DNA from: Arachis hypogaea
Taxonomy: Eukaryota > Streptophyta > Magnoliopsida > Fabales > Fabaceae
Direction of reading: 5' to 3'
DNA length: 64,000 nt
Assembly: GCF_003086295.3 (NCBI RefSeq)
Contig: NC_092048.1
Span: 67,064,841 to 67,128,840 of the forward strand
Shown here in pieces: positions 46,548 to 60,700 of this stretch (its first letter is position 1; every line of letters starts with the position of its first letter). The notes under the pieces are model-generated. The model searched no databases, was not told where the DNA came from, and saw only the letters and a list, made by a program, of their open reading frames with translations. The translations under genes were made by a program, and so were the position numbers.

Positions 46548-46577
<30 letters not shown>
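46291..46577. repeat. Abnormal homopolymer tract inside the array
   Basis: In under 300 bp there are 12 G (46291-46302), 39 T (46351-46389), 7 C (46391-46397), 43 T (46415-46457), 7 A (46465-46471), 26 T (46499-46524), 13 C (46529-46541) and 28 T (46550-46577). Shreds of the unit remain between them (GACCCTCGTTC, GACGCTATC, CCGTAATGGCCTCA, GCAGG). Runs of G, C and A occur nowhere else in the array. This looks like consensus failure at a contig join, or runaway homopolymer calls, rather than biology. Confidence 0.85.
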
Positions 46578-46578
<1 letters not shown>

Positions 46579-49500
46579 CGTTTTCTGACCCTCGTTCTTT
46601 AAATGACGCTATCCCGAGGAGGACAACCTAAAGGGAGCCGTAATCGCCTCATCTTCAGCGGGCTCCCATTTTTTTTCCGGATTTTTCCATTTTTTTTACT
46701 ACGTTGTGCTGACCCTCGTTCTTAAATGACGCTAATCCCGAGTAGGACATCTTAAAGCGAGCCGTAATGGCCTCATCTTCGGCAGGTTTCTCTCGGTTTT
46801 TATTTTTTCGGTTTTTTTTTTACGTTGTGTCTGAACCTCGTTCTTTAAATGACGCTATCCCCGAGGAGGAACCTAAATGGAGAGCCCTAATGGCCTCATC
46901 TCGCAGGGCTCTTCCGGTTTTTTTTCCAGGTTTTTTTTTTTTACCGTTGTGCTGACCCTCGTTCATTAAATGACGCTATCCCGAGGAGGACACCTAAAGA
47001 TGAGCCGTAATGGCCTCATCTTCGCAGGCTTCTTCCGGTTTTTTTTTGTCTTATTTTTTTTTTACGTTTGTGCTGGACCCTCCCAGCGTTCTATTTTAAA
47101 TGGACTGCCTATCCCGAGGAGGCATACCTAAAGGCAGAGCCCCTAATGGCCTCATCTCCAGGTCTCCGTTTTTTTTTTCCGTTTTTTTTTTTTTACGTTG
47201 TGCTGACCCTCGTTCTTTAAATGACGCTATCCCGAGGGGACACCTAAAGTGGAGCCGTATGGCCTCATCTTCGCAGGCTCACCTTTTTTTTTCTTTTTTT
47301 TTTTTACCGTTGTTTGTACCCTACGTTCTTAAAATGAGCTATCCCGAGAGGACACTAAAGGAGCCGTAATGCCTCATCTTCGGGGTTCTGCCTTTTTTTT
47401 TTCCGTTTTTTTTTTTTTTCGTGTGATGACCCTCGTTCTTTAAATGACGCTATCCGAGAGGACATCTAAATGCGAGCCGTAATGGCCTCATCTTCGGAGG
47501 TCTCCGTTTTTTTTTTTTTTTTTTTTTTTACGTGGCTGACCCGTCTTAATGAGCTATCCGAGGAGGACACTAAAGGAGCCGTAATGGCTCTCTTCGCAGG
47601 CTCTTCCGGTTTTTTTTTTCATTTTTTTTACGTTGTGCTGACCCTCGTTCTTAAATGACGCTATCCCGAGGGGAACCTAAAGGAGGCCGTAATGGCCTCA
47701 TCTTCGGAGGCTCCCGTTTTTTTTCCGGTTTTTTTTTTTACGTTGTGCTGACCTCGTTCTTAAATGACGCTATCCCGAGGGGACACCTAAAGGGAGCCGT
47801 AATGGCCTCATCTTCGGCAGCTCTCCGGTTTTTTTTTCGTTTTTTCCGTTTTTTTTTTACGTTGTGCTGACCTCGTTCTTTAAATGACGCTATCCCGAGG
47901 AGGACCCTAAATGAGGCCCGTAATGGCCTCATCTTCGGCAGGCTCTCCGTTTTTTTTTCCGTTTTTTTTTTACCGTGTGCTGACCCTCGTTCTTTAAATG
48001 ATGCTATCCCGAGGAGGACACCTAAAGGGAGCCGTAATGCCTCATCTTCGGGGTCTCTTTTTTTTTTTTTTTCCGTTTTTTTTACGTTGTGCTGACCTCG
48101 TTCTTTAAATGACGCTATCCCGAGGGGACACCTAAATGAGCCGTAATGGCCTCATTTCGCAGGCTCCTTTTTTTTTTCGTTTTTTTCCGTTTTTTTTACG
48201 TTGTGTACCCTCGTTCTTTAAATGATGCTATCCCGAGGAGGACACCTAAAGAGAGCCGTAATGGCCTCATCTTCGGCAGGCTCTTCCGGTTTTTTTTCAT
48301 TTTTTTTTACGTTGTCTGACCCCGTTCTTTAAATGAGCTATCCCGAGGGAACCTAAAGGGAGCCGTAATGCCTCATCTTCGCAGTCTCTTTTTTTTTCCG
48401 ATTTTTCTTTTTTACGTTTGCTGACCTCGTTCTTAAATGACGCTATCTCGAGAGGAACACCTAAATGCGGCCTAATGGCCTCATCTTCGGCAGGCTTCCG
48501 GTTTTTTTTTTTTTTTGTTTTTTTACGTTGTTCTGACCTCGTTCTTTAAATGACGCTATCCCGAGGAGGACACCTAAAGGGAGCCGTAATGGCCTCATCT
48601 TCGGCGGCTCTCCGTTTTTTTTCCGTTTTTCCATTTTTTTTTTACGTTGTGCTGACCCTCGTTCTTAAATGAGCTATCCCGAGGAGGACACTAAAGGGAG
48701 CCGTAATGGCCTCATCTTCGGCAGGCTCCTTTTTTTTTTCGGTTTTTTTTTTTTTACCGTTGTGCTGACCTCGTTCTTTAAATGACGCTATCCCGAGGAG
48801 GACACCTAAATGGAGCCCTAATGGCCTCATCTTCGGCAGGTCTTCCGTTTTTTTTTTCAGTTTTTTTTTTTTTACGTTGTGCTGACCTCGTTCTTAAAAT
48901 GACGCTATCCCGAGGAGGACACCTAAAGAGAGCCGTAATGGCCTCATCTTCGGCAGGCTCTTCCGGTTTTTTTTCGATTTTTTTTTACGTTGTGCTGACC
49001 CACGTTCATTAAATGACGCTATCCGAGGGGAACCTAAAGGAGAGCCGTATGGCCTCATCTTCGGCAGGCTCCTCTTTTTTTTTTCGATTTTTTTTTTTTT
49101 ACGTTGTGCTGACCCTCGTTCTTAAATGACGCTATCCGAGGAGGACACCTAAAGAGAGCCGTAATGGCCTCATCTTCGGCAGGCTCTCCGGTTTTTTTTT
49201 CCAGTTTTTTTTTTTTTACGTTGTGCTGACCCTCGTTCTTTAAATGACGCTATCCCGAGGAGGACACCTAAAGTGAGCCGTAATGGCCTCATCTTCGGCG
49301 GGCTCTCCGGTTTTTTTTTTCCGATTTTTTTTTACGTTGTGCTGACCCTACGTTCTTTAAATGACGCTATCCCGAGTGGACACCTAAAGGCGAGCCGTAA
49401 TGGCCTCATCTTCAGCAGGCTCTCCTTTTTTTTTTTCCGGTTTTTTCCTTTTTTTACGTTGTGCTGACCTCGTTCTTTAAATGACGCTATCCGAGGAGGA

Positions 49501-51720
49501 CACCTAAATGCGAGCCTAATGGCCTCATCTTCGGCAGGCTCTCCGGTTTTTTTTCAGTTTTTTTTTTTTTACGTTGTGCTGACCCTCGTTCTTTAAATGA
49601 CGCTATCCCGAGGAGGACACCTAAAGAGAGCCGTAATGCCTCATCTTCGCAGGCTCTTCCGGTTTTTTTCGTTTATTTTTTTTAACGTTGTGCTGACCCT
49701 CGTTCTTTAAATGACGCTATCCCGAGAGGACACCTAAAGGAGAGCCGTAATGGCCTCATCTTCGCAGGCTTTCTCGTTTTTATTTTTTCCGTTTTTTTTT
49801 TACGTTGTGCTGACCCTCGTTCTTTAAATGACGCTATCCCGAGGAGGACACCTAAATGGAGCCGTAATGGCCTCATCTTCGGCAGGCTCTCCGGTTTTTT
49901 TTCCAGTTTTTTCGTTTTTTTTACGTTGTGCTGACCCTCGTTCTTTAAATGACGCTATCCCGAGGAGGACACCTAAAGGAGCCGTAATGGCCTCATCTTC
50001 GCAGGCTCTCCGGTTTTTTTTTTTTTTCTTTTTTTTTACGTTGTGCTGACCCTCGTTCTTTAAATGACGCTATCCCGAGGAGGACACTAAAGGAGAGCCG
50101 TAATGGCCTCATCTTCAGCAGGCTCTCCTTTTTTTTTTGATTTTTTCGTTTTTTTTTACGTTGTGCTGACCCTCGTTCTTTAAATGCCTATCTCGAGGAG
50201 GACACCTAATGAGCCTAATGGCCTCATCTTCGGCAGGCTCTCCGGTTTTTTTTCAGTTTTTTTTTTTTTACGTTGTGCTGACCTCGTTCTTTAAATGACG
50301 CTATCCCGAGGAGGACACCTAAAGATGAGCCGTAATGGCCTCATCTTCGGCAGGCTCTTCCGGTTTTTTTTTCCATTTTTTTTTTACGTTGTGCTGACCC
50401 GTTCATTAAATGACGCTATCCCGAGGAGACACCTAAAGAGAGCCGTAATGGCCTCATCTTCGGCAGGCTCCGTTTTTTTTTTTCGATTTTTTTTTTTTAC
50501 GTTGTGCTGACCCTCGTTCTTTAAATGACGCTATCTCCGAGGGGAACCTAAATGAGGCCTAATGGCCTCATCTTCGGCAGGCTCCCGTTTTTTTTCGTTT
50601 TTTCCATTTTTTTTACGTTGTTGCTGACCCTCGTTCTTAAATGACGCTATCCCGAGGAGGACACCTAAAGGGAGCCGTAATGCCTCATCTTCAGCGGCTC
50701 TCCTTTTTTTCGTTTTTCCGTTTTTTTTTACGTTGTGCTGACCCTCGTCTTAAATGACGCTATCCGAGAGGACACCTAAAGGCGAGCCGTAATGCCTCAT
50801 CTTCGGCGGCTCCCATTTTTTCGGTTTTTTTTTTTTACGTTGTGCTGACCTCGTTCTTTAAATGACGCTATCCCGAGGAGGACACCTAAAGGGAGCCGTA
50901 ATGGCCTCATCTTCGGTAGGTCTTCCGGTTTTTTTTCCGTTTTTTTTTTTTACGTTGTGCTGAACCTCGTTCTTAAATGACGCTATCCCGAGGAGGACAC
51001 CTAAAGAGAGCCCTAATGGCCTCATCTTCGCAGGCTCTTCCGTTTTTTTTCAGTTTTTTTTTTTACGTTGTGCTGACCCTGTTCATTAAATGAGCTATCC
51101 CGAGGGGACACCTAAAGATGAGCCGTAATGGCCTCATCTTCGCAGGCTTCCTTTTTTTTCTGATTTTTTTTTTTTACGTTGTGTGACCCAGTTCTTTAAT
51201 GACGCTATCCCGAGGGGGACACCTAAAGCGTGCCGTAATGGCCTCATCTTCGGCAGGCTCTCCGGTTTTTTTTCGTTTTTTTTTCCAGTTTTTTTTAGTT
51301 GTGCTGACCCTCGTTCTTTAAATGATGCTATCCGAGGAGGACACCTAAAGGGAGCCGTAATCGCCTCATCTTCAGCGGGCTCGCCATTTTTTTTCCGATT
51401 TTTCCATTTTTTTTACCGTTGTGCTGACCCTCATTCATTAAATGACGCTATCCCGAGTAGGACATCTAAAGGCGAGCCGTAATGGCCTCATCTTCGGCAG
51501 GTTTCTCCGGTTTTATTTTTCGGTTTTTTTTTTTTACGTTGTGCTGAACCTCGTTCTTTAAATGACGCTATCCCGAGGAGGACACCTAAAGAGAGCCCTA
51601 AGCCATTTCGGCAGGCTCTTCCGGTTTTTTTCTTTTTTTACGTGTCTGACCCATTCTTAAATTGACGAGGGGACCTAAGGGAGCCGTAATGGCCTCTTTC
51701 GGCAGGCTCTTCCGGTTTTT
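46578..51720 (+). repeat. Satellite array, block VIII: indel-rich units
   Basis: About 45 units in the same orientation but with many missing or added bases, worst at 46700-48500 (GTGTCTGAACC, GGAGGCATACC, GAGCTATCC) and at 51590-51700, where one unit is reduced to fragments. Traces of diversified classes persist: GCTGAACCTCG near 46830 and 51545, TAATCGCCTC near 46642 and 51358, GAGTAGGACATC near 46741 and 51455, and TTTCTCCGG-type spacers. This suggests it descends from block II-type repeats. Confidence 0.9.
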
Positions 51721-54700
51721 TTTCCGTTTTTTTTTTACGTTGTGCTGACCCTCGTTCTTTAAATGACGCTATCCCGAGGAGGACACCTAAAGAGAGCCGT
51801 AATGGCCTCATCTTCGCAGGCTCTTCCGGTTTTTTTTCGATTTTTTTTTACGTTGTGCTGACCCTCGTTCTTTAAATGACGCTATCCCGAGGGACACCTA
51901 AAGGGAGCCGTAATGGCCTCATCTTCAGCAGGCTCTCTTTTTTTTTCGATTTTTCCGTTTTTTTTTACGTTGTGTGACCCTCGTTCTTTAAATGACGCTA
52001 TCCCGAGGGGACTCCTAAATGCGAGCCGTAATGGCCTCATCTTCGGCAGGCTCTCCGGTTTTTTTTCGTTTTTTCCGTTTTTTTTACGTTGTGCTGACCC
52101 TCGTTCTTTAAATGACGCTATCCCGAGGAGGACACCTAAAGGAGCCCGTAATGGCCTCATCTTCGGCAGGCTCCTTTTTTTTTTTTTCCATTTTTTTTAT
52201 ACGTTGTGCTGACCCTCGTTCCTTAAATGACGCTATCCCGAGGAGGACACCTAAAGGGAGCCGTAATGGCCTCATCTTCGGCAGGCTCTCCGGTTTTTTT
52301 GTTTTTTTTTTTTTTACGTTGTGCTGACCTCGTTCTTTAAATGACGCTATCCGAGGAGGACACCTAAAGAGAGCCGTAATGGCCTCATCTTCGGCAGGCT
52401 CTTCCGGTTTTTTTCCGTTTTTTTTTACGTTGTGCTGACCCTCGTTCTTTAAATGACGCTATCCGAGGGGACACCTAAAGAGAGCCGTAATGGCCTCATC
52501 TTCGCAGGTCTCCGTTTTTTTTCATTTTTTCCTTTTTTTTACGTTGTGCTGACCCCGTTCTTAATGACGCTATCCGAGGAGGACACCTAAAGGCGAGCCG
52601 TAATGCCTCATCTTCGCAGGCTCTCGTTTTTTTTTCTGTTTTTTTTTTTTTACGTTGTGCTGACCCTCGTTCTTTAAATGACGCTATCCCGAGGAGGACA
52701 CCTAAAGGCGAGCCGTAATGGCCTCATCTTCGCAGGCTCCTCCTTTTTTTTTTTTCCGTTTTTTTTACGTTGTGCTGACCCTCGTTCTTTAAATGACGCT
52801 ATCCCGAGAGGACACCTAAAGCGAGCCGTAATGGCCTCATCTTCGGCAGGCTCTCCGGTTTTTTTTTTCGGTTTTTTTTTACGTTGTGCTGACCTCGTTC
52901 TTTAAATGACGCTATCCCGAGGAGGACACCTAAAGGCGAGCCGTAATGGCCTCATCTTCGGCAGGCTCTTCCGGTTTTTTTTTTTTTTTTTACGTTGTGC
53001 TGACCCTCGTTCTTTAAATGACGCTATCCCGAGGAGGACACCTAAAGGAGAGCCGTAATGGCCTCATCTTCGGCAGGCTCTCCGTTTTTTTTGTTTTTTT
53101 TACGTTGTGCTGACCCTCGTTCTTTAAATGACGCTATCCCGAGGAGGAACCTAAAGGGAGCCGTAATGCCTCATCTTCGGCAGGCTCCTCCTTTTTTTTC
53201 GTTTTTTCTTTTACGTTGTGCTGACCCTCGTTCTTTAAATGACGCTATCCCAGGAGGACACCTAAAGGCGAGCCGTAATGGCCTCATCTTCGGCAGGCTC
53301 TCCGGTTTTTTTTTTCGTTTTTTTTTTTACGTTGTGCTGACCCTCGTTCTTTAAATGACGCTATCCCGAGGAGGACACCTAAAGGCGAGCCGTAATGGCC
53401 TCATCTTCGCAGGCTCCTCCATTTTTTTTCGGTTTTTTTTTTTTACGTTGTGCTGACCCTCGTTCTTTAAATGACGCTATCCCGAGGAGGACACCTAAAG
53501 GGAGCCGTAATGGCCTCATCTTCGCAGGCTCTCCGTTTTTTTCTGTTTTTTTTTTACGTTGTGCTGACCCTCGTTCTTTAAATGACGCTATCCCGAGGAG
53601 GATACCTAAAGGAGCCGTAATGGCCTCATCTTCGGCAGGCTCCTCCATTTTTTTTGTTTTTTTTTTTTTACGTTGTGCTGACCCTCGTTCTTAAATGACG
53701 CTATCCCGAGGAGGACACCTAAAGGAGAGCCGTAATGGCCTCATCTTCGCAGGCTCCTCCATTTTTTTTCGTTTTTTTTTACGTTGTGCTGACCCCGTTC
53801 TTTAAATGACGCTATCCCGAGTAGGGACATCTAAAGGCGAGCCGTAATGGCCTCATCTTCGGCAGGCTCCTTTTATTTTTTTGGTTTTTTTTTTTACGTT
53901 GTGCTGACCTCGTTCTTTAAATGACGCTATCCCGAGGAGGACACCTAAATGAGAGCCTAATGGCCTCATCTTCGGCAGGCTCTTCCGGTTTTTTTCCAGT
54001 TTTTTTTTTACGTTGTGCTGACCTCGTTCTTTAAATGACGCTATCCCGAGGAGGACACCTAAAGAGAGCCGTAATGGCCTCATCTTCGGCAGGCTCTTCC
54101 GGTTTTTTTTCGATTTTTTTTTACGTTGTGCTGACCCACGTTCTTTAAATGACGCTATCCCGAGGGGACACCTAAAGGAGAGCCGTAATGGCCTCATCTT
54201 CGCAGGCTCCTTTTTTTTTCGATTTTTTTTTTTTTTACGTTGTGATGACCCTCGTTCTTAAATGACGCTATCCGAGGAGGACACTAAATGGAGCCTAATG
54301 GCCTCATCTTCGGCAGCTCTTCCGGTTTTTTTTCCGTTTTTTTTTTTTTTTACGTTGTCTGACCCTCGTTCTTTAAATGACGCTATCCCGAGAGGACACC
54401 TAAAGGCGAGCCGTAATGGCCTCATCTTCGGCAGGCTCTTTCCGGTTTTTTCATTTTTTTTTACGTTGTGCTGACCCTCGTTCTTAAATGACGCTATCCC
54501 GAGAGGACACTAAAGGGAGCCGTAATGGCCTCATCTTCGGCAGGTCTCCTTTTTTTTTTGTTTTTTTTTTTTACGTTGTGCTGACCCTCGTCTTTAAATG
54601 ACGCTATCCCGAGGAGGACACCTAAATGGAGCCGTAATGGCCTCATCTTCGGCAGGCTCTCCGGTTTTTTTTCCGTTTTTCTTTTTTTTACGTTGTGCTG

Positions 54701-57700
54701 ACCCTCGTTCTTTAAATGACGCTATCCCGAGGAGGACACCTAAAGAGGAGCCGTAATGGCCTCATCTTCGGCAGGCTCTCCGGTTTTTTTTTCTGTTTTT
54801 TTTTTTACGTTGTGCTGACCCTCGTTCCTTAAATGACGCTATCCCGAGGAGGACACCTAAAGGCGAGCCGTAATGGCCTCATCTTCGCAGGCTCTCTTTT
54901 TTTTTTTTTTCCATTTTTTTTACGTTGTGCTGACCCTCGTTCTTTAAATGACGCTATCCGAGGAGGACACCTAAAGGAGCCGTAATGGCCTCATCTTCGG
55001 CAGGCTCTCCGGTTTTTTTTTCAGTTTTTTTTTTTTTACGTTGTGCTGACCCTCGTTCTTAAATGACGCTATCCGAGGAGGACACCTAAAGGCGAGCCGT
55101 AATGGCCTCATCTTCGCAGGCTCCGTTTTTTTGTTTTCCATTTTTTTTTACGTTGTGCTGACCCTCGTTCTTTAAATGACGCTATCCCGAGGAGGACACC
55201 TAAAGCGAGCCGTAATGGCCTCATCTTCGGCAGGCTCTTCCGGTTTTTTTTTCTGATTTTTTTTTACGTTGTGCTGACCCTCGTTCTTTAAATGACGCTA
55301 TCCCGAGGAGGACACCTAAAGGGAGCCGTAATGGCCTCATCTTCGGCAGGCTCCTCCATTTTTTTTTCGTTTTTTTTTTTTACGTTGTGCTGACCCTCGT
55401 TCTTTAAATGACGCTATCCCGAGGAGGACACCTAAAGGCGAGCCGTAATGGCCTCATCTTCGGCAGGCTCTCCGGTTTTTTTTTTTTTTACGTTGTGCTG
55501 ACCCTCGTTCTTTAAATGACGCTATCCCGAGGAGGACACCTAAAGGCGAGCCGTAATGGCCTCATCTTCGGCAGGCTCCTCCGTTTTTTTTTCGTTTTTT
55601 TTTTACGTTGTGCTGACCCTCGTTCTTTAAATGACGCTATCCCGAGGAGGACACCTAAAGGAGAGCCGTAATGGCCTCATCTTCGGCAGGCTCCTCCATT
55701 TTTTTTTGTTTTTTTTTACGTTGTGCTGACCCTCGTTCTTTAAATGACGCTATCCCGAGGAGGATACCTAAAGGCGAGCCGTAATGGCCTCATCTTCGGC
55801 AGGCTCTCCGTTTTTTTTTCGTTTTTTTTACGTTGTGCTGACACTCGTTCTTTAAATGACGCTATCCCGAGGAGGACACCTAAAGGAGAGCCGTAATGGC
55901 CTCATCTTCGGCAGGCTCCTCCGTTTTTTTTCGTTTTTTTTTACGTTGTGCTGACCCTCGTTCTTTAAATGACGCTATCCCGAGGAGGACACCTAAAGCG
56001 AGCCGTAATGGCCTCATCTTCGGCAGGCTCTTCCGGTTTTTTTTCTGTTTTTTTTTACGTTGTGCTGACCCTCGTTCTTTAAATGACGCTATCCGAGGAG
56101 GACACCTAAAGGAGAGCCGTAATGGCCTCATCTTCAGCAGGCTCTTCCGTTTTTTTTCCGTTTTTTTTACGTTGTGCTGACCCTCGTTCTTTAAATGACG
56201 CTATCCCGAGGAGGACACCTAAAGGGAGCCGTAATGGCCTCATCTTCGGCAGGCTCTCCAGTTTTTTTTCGATTTTTTTTACGTTGTGCTGACCCTCGTT
56301 CTTTAAATGACGCTATCCCGAGGAGGACACCTAAAGCGAGCCGTAATGGCCTCATCTTCGCAGGCTCCTCCGGTTTTTTTTTCCGTTTTTTTTACGTTGT
56401 GCTGACCCTCGTTCTTTAAATGACGCTATCCCGAGGAGGACACCTAAAGGCGAGCCGTAATGGCCTCATCTTCGGCAGGCTCTCCGTTTTTTTTTTCGAT
56501 TTTTTTCTTACGTTGTGCTGACCCTCGTTCTTTAAATGACGCTATCCCGAGGAGGACACCTAAAGGCGAGCCGTAATGGCCTCATCTTTGCAGGCTCTCC
56601 GGTTTTTTTTCCGGTTTTTTTTTTTTTTTACGTTGTGCTGACCCTCGTTCTTTAAATGACGCTATCCCGAGGAGGACACCTAAAGGCGAGCCGTAATGGC
56701 CTCATCTTCGGCAGGCTCTCCGGTTTTTTTTTTTTCCGTTTTTTTTTACGTTGTGCTGACCCTCGTTCTTTAAATGACGCTATCCCGAGGAGGACACCTA
56801 AAGGCGAGCCGTAATGGCCTCATCTTCAGCAGGCTCCTCCTTTTTTTTTTTTCCGTTTTTTTTACGTTGTGCTGACCCTCGTTCTTTAAATGAGCTATCC
56901 GAGGAGGACACCTAAAGGCGAGCCGTAATGGCCTCATCTTCGCAGGCTCCTCCGGTTTTTTTTTTCGTTTTTTTTTCTTTTTTTTTAACGTTGTGCTGAC
57001 CCTCGTTCTTTAAATGACGCTATCCCGAGGAGGACACCTAAAGGCGAGCCGTAATGGCTCATCTTCGCAGGTCCTCCATTTTTTTTCGGTTTTTTTTTAC
57101 GTTGTGCTGACCCTCGTTCTTTAAATGACGCTATCCGAGGAGGACACCTAAAGGCGAGCCGTAATGCCTCATTTCAGCAGGTCTCCTTTTTTTTTCGTTT
57201 TTTCTTTTTTTTACGTTGTGCTGACCCTCGTTCTTTAAATGACGCTATCCGAGGAGGACACCTAAAGGCGAGCCGTATGGCCTCATCTTCAGCAGGCTCC
57301 TTTTTTTTTTCGGTTTTTTCTTTTTTTTATCGTTGTGCTGACCCTCGTTCTTTAAATGACGTATCCCGAGGAGGACACCTAAAGGCGAGCCGTAATGGCC
57401 TCATCTTCGCAGGCTCCTCATTTTTTTTCCGGTTTTTTTTTTCGTTGTGCTGACCCTCGTTCTTTAAATGATCTATCCCGAGGAGGACACCTAAAGGCGA
57501 GCCGTAATGGCCTCATCTTCGCAGGCTCTTCATTTTTTTTTCTGTTTTTTTTTACGTTGTGCTGACCCTCGTTCTTTAAATGACGCTATCCCGAGGAGGA
57601 CACCTAAAGGCGAGCCGTAATGGCCTCATCTTCAGCAGGCTCCCTTTTTTTTCGATTTTTTTTTTTTACGTTGTGCTGACCCTCGTTCTTTAAATGATGC

Positions 57701-60700
57701 TATCCCGAGGGGACACCTAAAGGGAGCCGTAATGGCCTCATCTTCGCAGGCTCCTCCTTTTTTTTCGTTTTTTTCTACGTTGTGCTGCCCTCGTTCTTTA
57801 AATGACGCTATCCCGAGGAGGACACCTAAAGGCGAGCCGTAATGGCCTCATCTTCGGCAGGCTTCTTCCGGTTTTTTTTTTCGATTTTTTTTCGGTTTTT
57901 TTTTACGTTGTGCTGAACCTCGTTCTTTAAATGACGTATCCCGAGGAGGACACCTAAAGCGAGCCGTAATGGCCTCATCTTCAGCAGGTCCTCCGTTTTT
58001 TTTTTTTGATTTTTTTTTACGTTGTGCTGAACCTCGTTCTTTAAATGACGTTATCCCGAGGAGGACACCAAATGCGAGCCGTAATGGCCTCATCTTCGGC
58101 AGGCTCCTCCGGTTTTTTTTTTTTTTTTCGTTTTTTTTTACGTTGTTCTGACCCTCGTCTTTAAATGACGCTATCCCGAGGAGGACACCTAAAGGCGAGC
58201 CGTAATGGCCTCATCTTCAGCGGCTCCTCCATTTTTTTTTCCGGTTTTTCCATTTTTTTTTTACGTTGTGCTGACCCTCGTTCTTTAAATGACGCTATCC
58301 CGAGGAGGACACCTAAAGGCGAGCCGTAATGGCCTCATCTTCGGCAGGCTCTTCCGGTTTTTTTTCTGTTTTTTTTTACGTTGTGCTGACCCTCGTTCTT
58401 TAAATGACGCTATCCCGAGGAGACACCTAAAGCGAGCCGTAATGGCTCATCTTCGCAGGCTCCTCCTTTTTTTTCTTTTTTTTTTTTTACGTTGTGCTGA
58501 CCCTCGTTCTTTAAATGACGCTATCCCGAGGAGACACCTAAAGGCGAGCCGAATGGCTCATCTTCGCAGGCCTCCATTTTTTTTTCTTTTTTTTTTAACG
58601 TTGTGCTGACCCTCGTTCTTAAATGACGCTATCCGAGGAGGACACCTAAAGGCGAGCCGTAATGGCCTCATTTCAGCAGGCTCCTCCATTTTTTTTCCGT
58701 TTTTCTTTTTTTATACGTTGTGCTGACCCTCGTTCTTTAAATGACGTATCCCGAGGAGGAACCTAAAGCGAGCCGTAATGGCCTCATCTTCGCAGGCTCC
58801 TATTTTTTTCGTTTTTTTTTTTTACGTTGTGCTGACCCTCGTTCTTTAAATGACTATCCGAGGAGGACACTAAAGGCGAGCCGTAATGCCTCATCTTCGG
58901 CAGGCTCCTCCATTTTTTTTCGTTTTTTTTTTACGTTGTGCTGACCCTCGTTCTTTAAATGACGCTATCCCGAGGAGGACACCTAAAGGCGAGCCGTAAT
59001 GGCCTCATCTTCGGCAGGCTCTCCGGTTTTTTTTCGGTTTTTTTTTACGTTGTGCTGACCCTCGTTCTTTAAATGATGCTATCCCGAGGAGGACACCTAA
59101 AGGAGAGCCGTAATGGCCTCATCTTCGGCAGGCTCTTCCGGTTTTTTTTCCAGTTTTTTTTTACGTTGTGCTGACCCTCGTTCTTTAAATGACGCTATCC
59201 CGAGGAGGACACCTAAAGACGAGCCGTAATGGCCTCATCTTCGGCAGGCTCTCCGGTTTTTTTTCGTTTTTTTTTACGTTGTGCTGACCCTCGTTCTTTA
59301 AATGACGCTATCCCGAGGAGGACACCTAAAGCGAGCCGTAATGGCCTCATCTTCGGCAGGCTCTTCCGGTTTTTTTTCGATTTTTTTTTACGTTGTGCTG
59401 ACCCTCGTTCTTAAATGACGTTATCCCGAGGAGGAACCTAAAGGCGAGCCGTAATGGCCTCATCTTCGCAGGCTCCTCTTTTTTTTTCGATTTTTTTTTT
59501 ACGTTGTGCTGACCCTCGTTCTTTAAATGACGCTATCTCGAGGAGGACACCTAAAGCGAGCCGTAATGGCCTCATCTTCGGCAGGCTCTCCGGTTTTTTT
59601 TCAGTTTTTTCCGTTTTTTTTTTACGTTGTGCTGACCCTCGTTCTTTAAATGACGCTATCCCGAGGAGGACACCTAAAGGCGAGCCGTAATGGCCTCATC
59701 TTCGCAGGCTCCTCCTTTTTTTTCTGTTTTTTCCATTTTTTTTTACGTTGTGCTGACCCTCGTTCTTTAAATGACGCTATCCCGAGGAGGACACCTAAAG
59801 GCGAGCCGTAATGGCCTCATCTTCGGAGGCTCTCCGGTTTTTTTTCTGTTTTTTTTTTACGTTGTGCTGACCCTCGTTCTTTAAATGACGCTATCCCGAG
59901 GGGACACCTAAAGGCGAGCCGTAATGGCTCATCTTCGCAGGCTCTCCGTTTTTTTTTCTGTTTTTTTTTACGTTGTGCTGACCCTCGTTCTTTAAATGAC
60001 GCTATCCGAGGAGGACACCTAAAGGAGAGCCGTAATGGCCTCATCTTCGGCAGGCTCTCCTTTTTTTTCGATTTTTTTTTACGTTGTGCTGACCCTCGTT
60101 CTTTAAATGACGCTATCCCGAGGAGGACACCTAAAGGGAGCCGTAATGGCCTCATCTTCGGCAGGCTCCTCCCGTTTTTTTTTTTTTACGTTGTGCTGAC
60201 CTCGTTCTTTAAATGACGCTATCCCGAGGAGGACACCTAAAGGCGAGCCGTAATGGCCTCATCTTCGGCAGGCTCCTCCGATTTTTTTCGGTTTTTTTTA
60301 CGTTGTGCTGACCCTCGTTCTTTAAATGACGCTATCCCGAGGAGGACACCTAAAGGCGAGCCGTAATGGCCTCATCTTCGGCAGGCTCTCCGTTTTTTTT
60401 TCGTTTTTTTTTACGTTGTGCTGACCCTCGTTCTTTAAATGACGCTATCCCGAGGAGGACACCTAAAGCGAGCCGTAATGGCCTCATCTTCGGCAGGCTC
60501 TCCGGTTTTTTTTTCGTTTTTTTTTTACGTTGTGCTGACCCTCGTTCTTTAAATGACGCTATCCCGAGGAGGACACCTAAAGAGAGCCGTAATGGCCTCA
60601 TCTTCGGCAGGCTCTTCCGGTTTTTTTTCGTTTTTTTTTTACGTTGTGCTGACCCTCGTTCTTTAAATGACGCTATCCCGAGGAGGACACCTAAAGAGAG

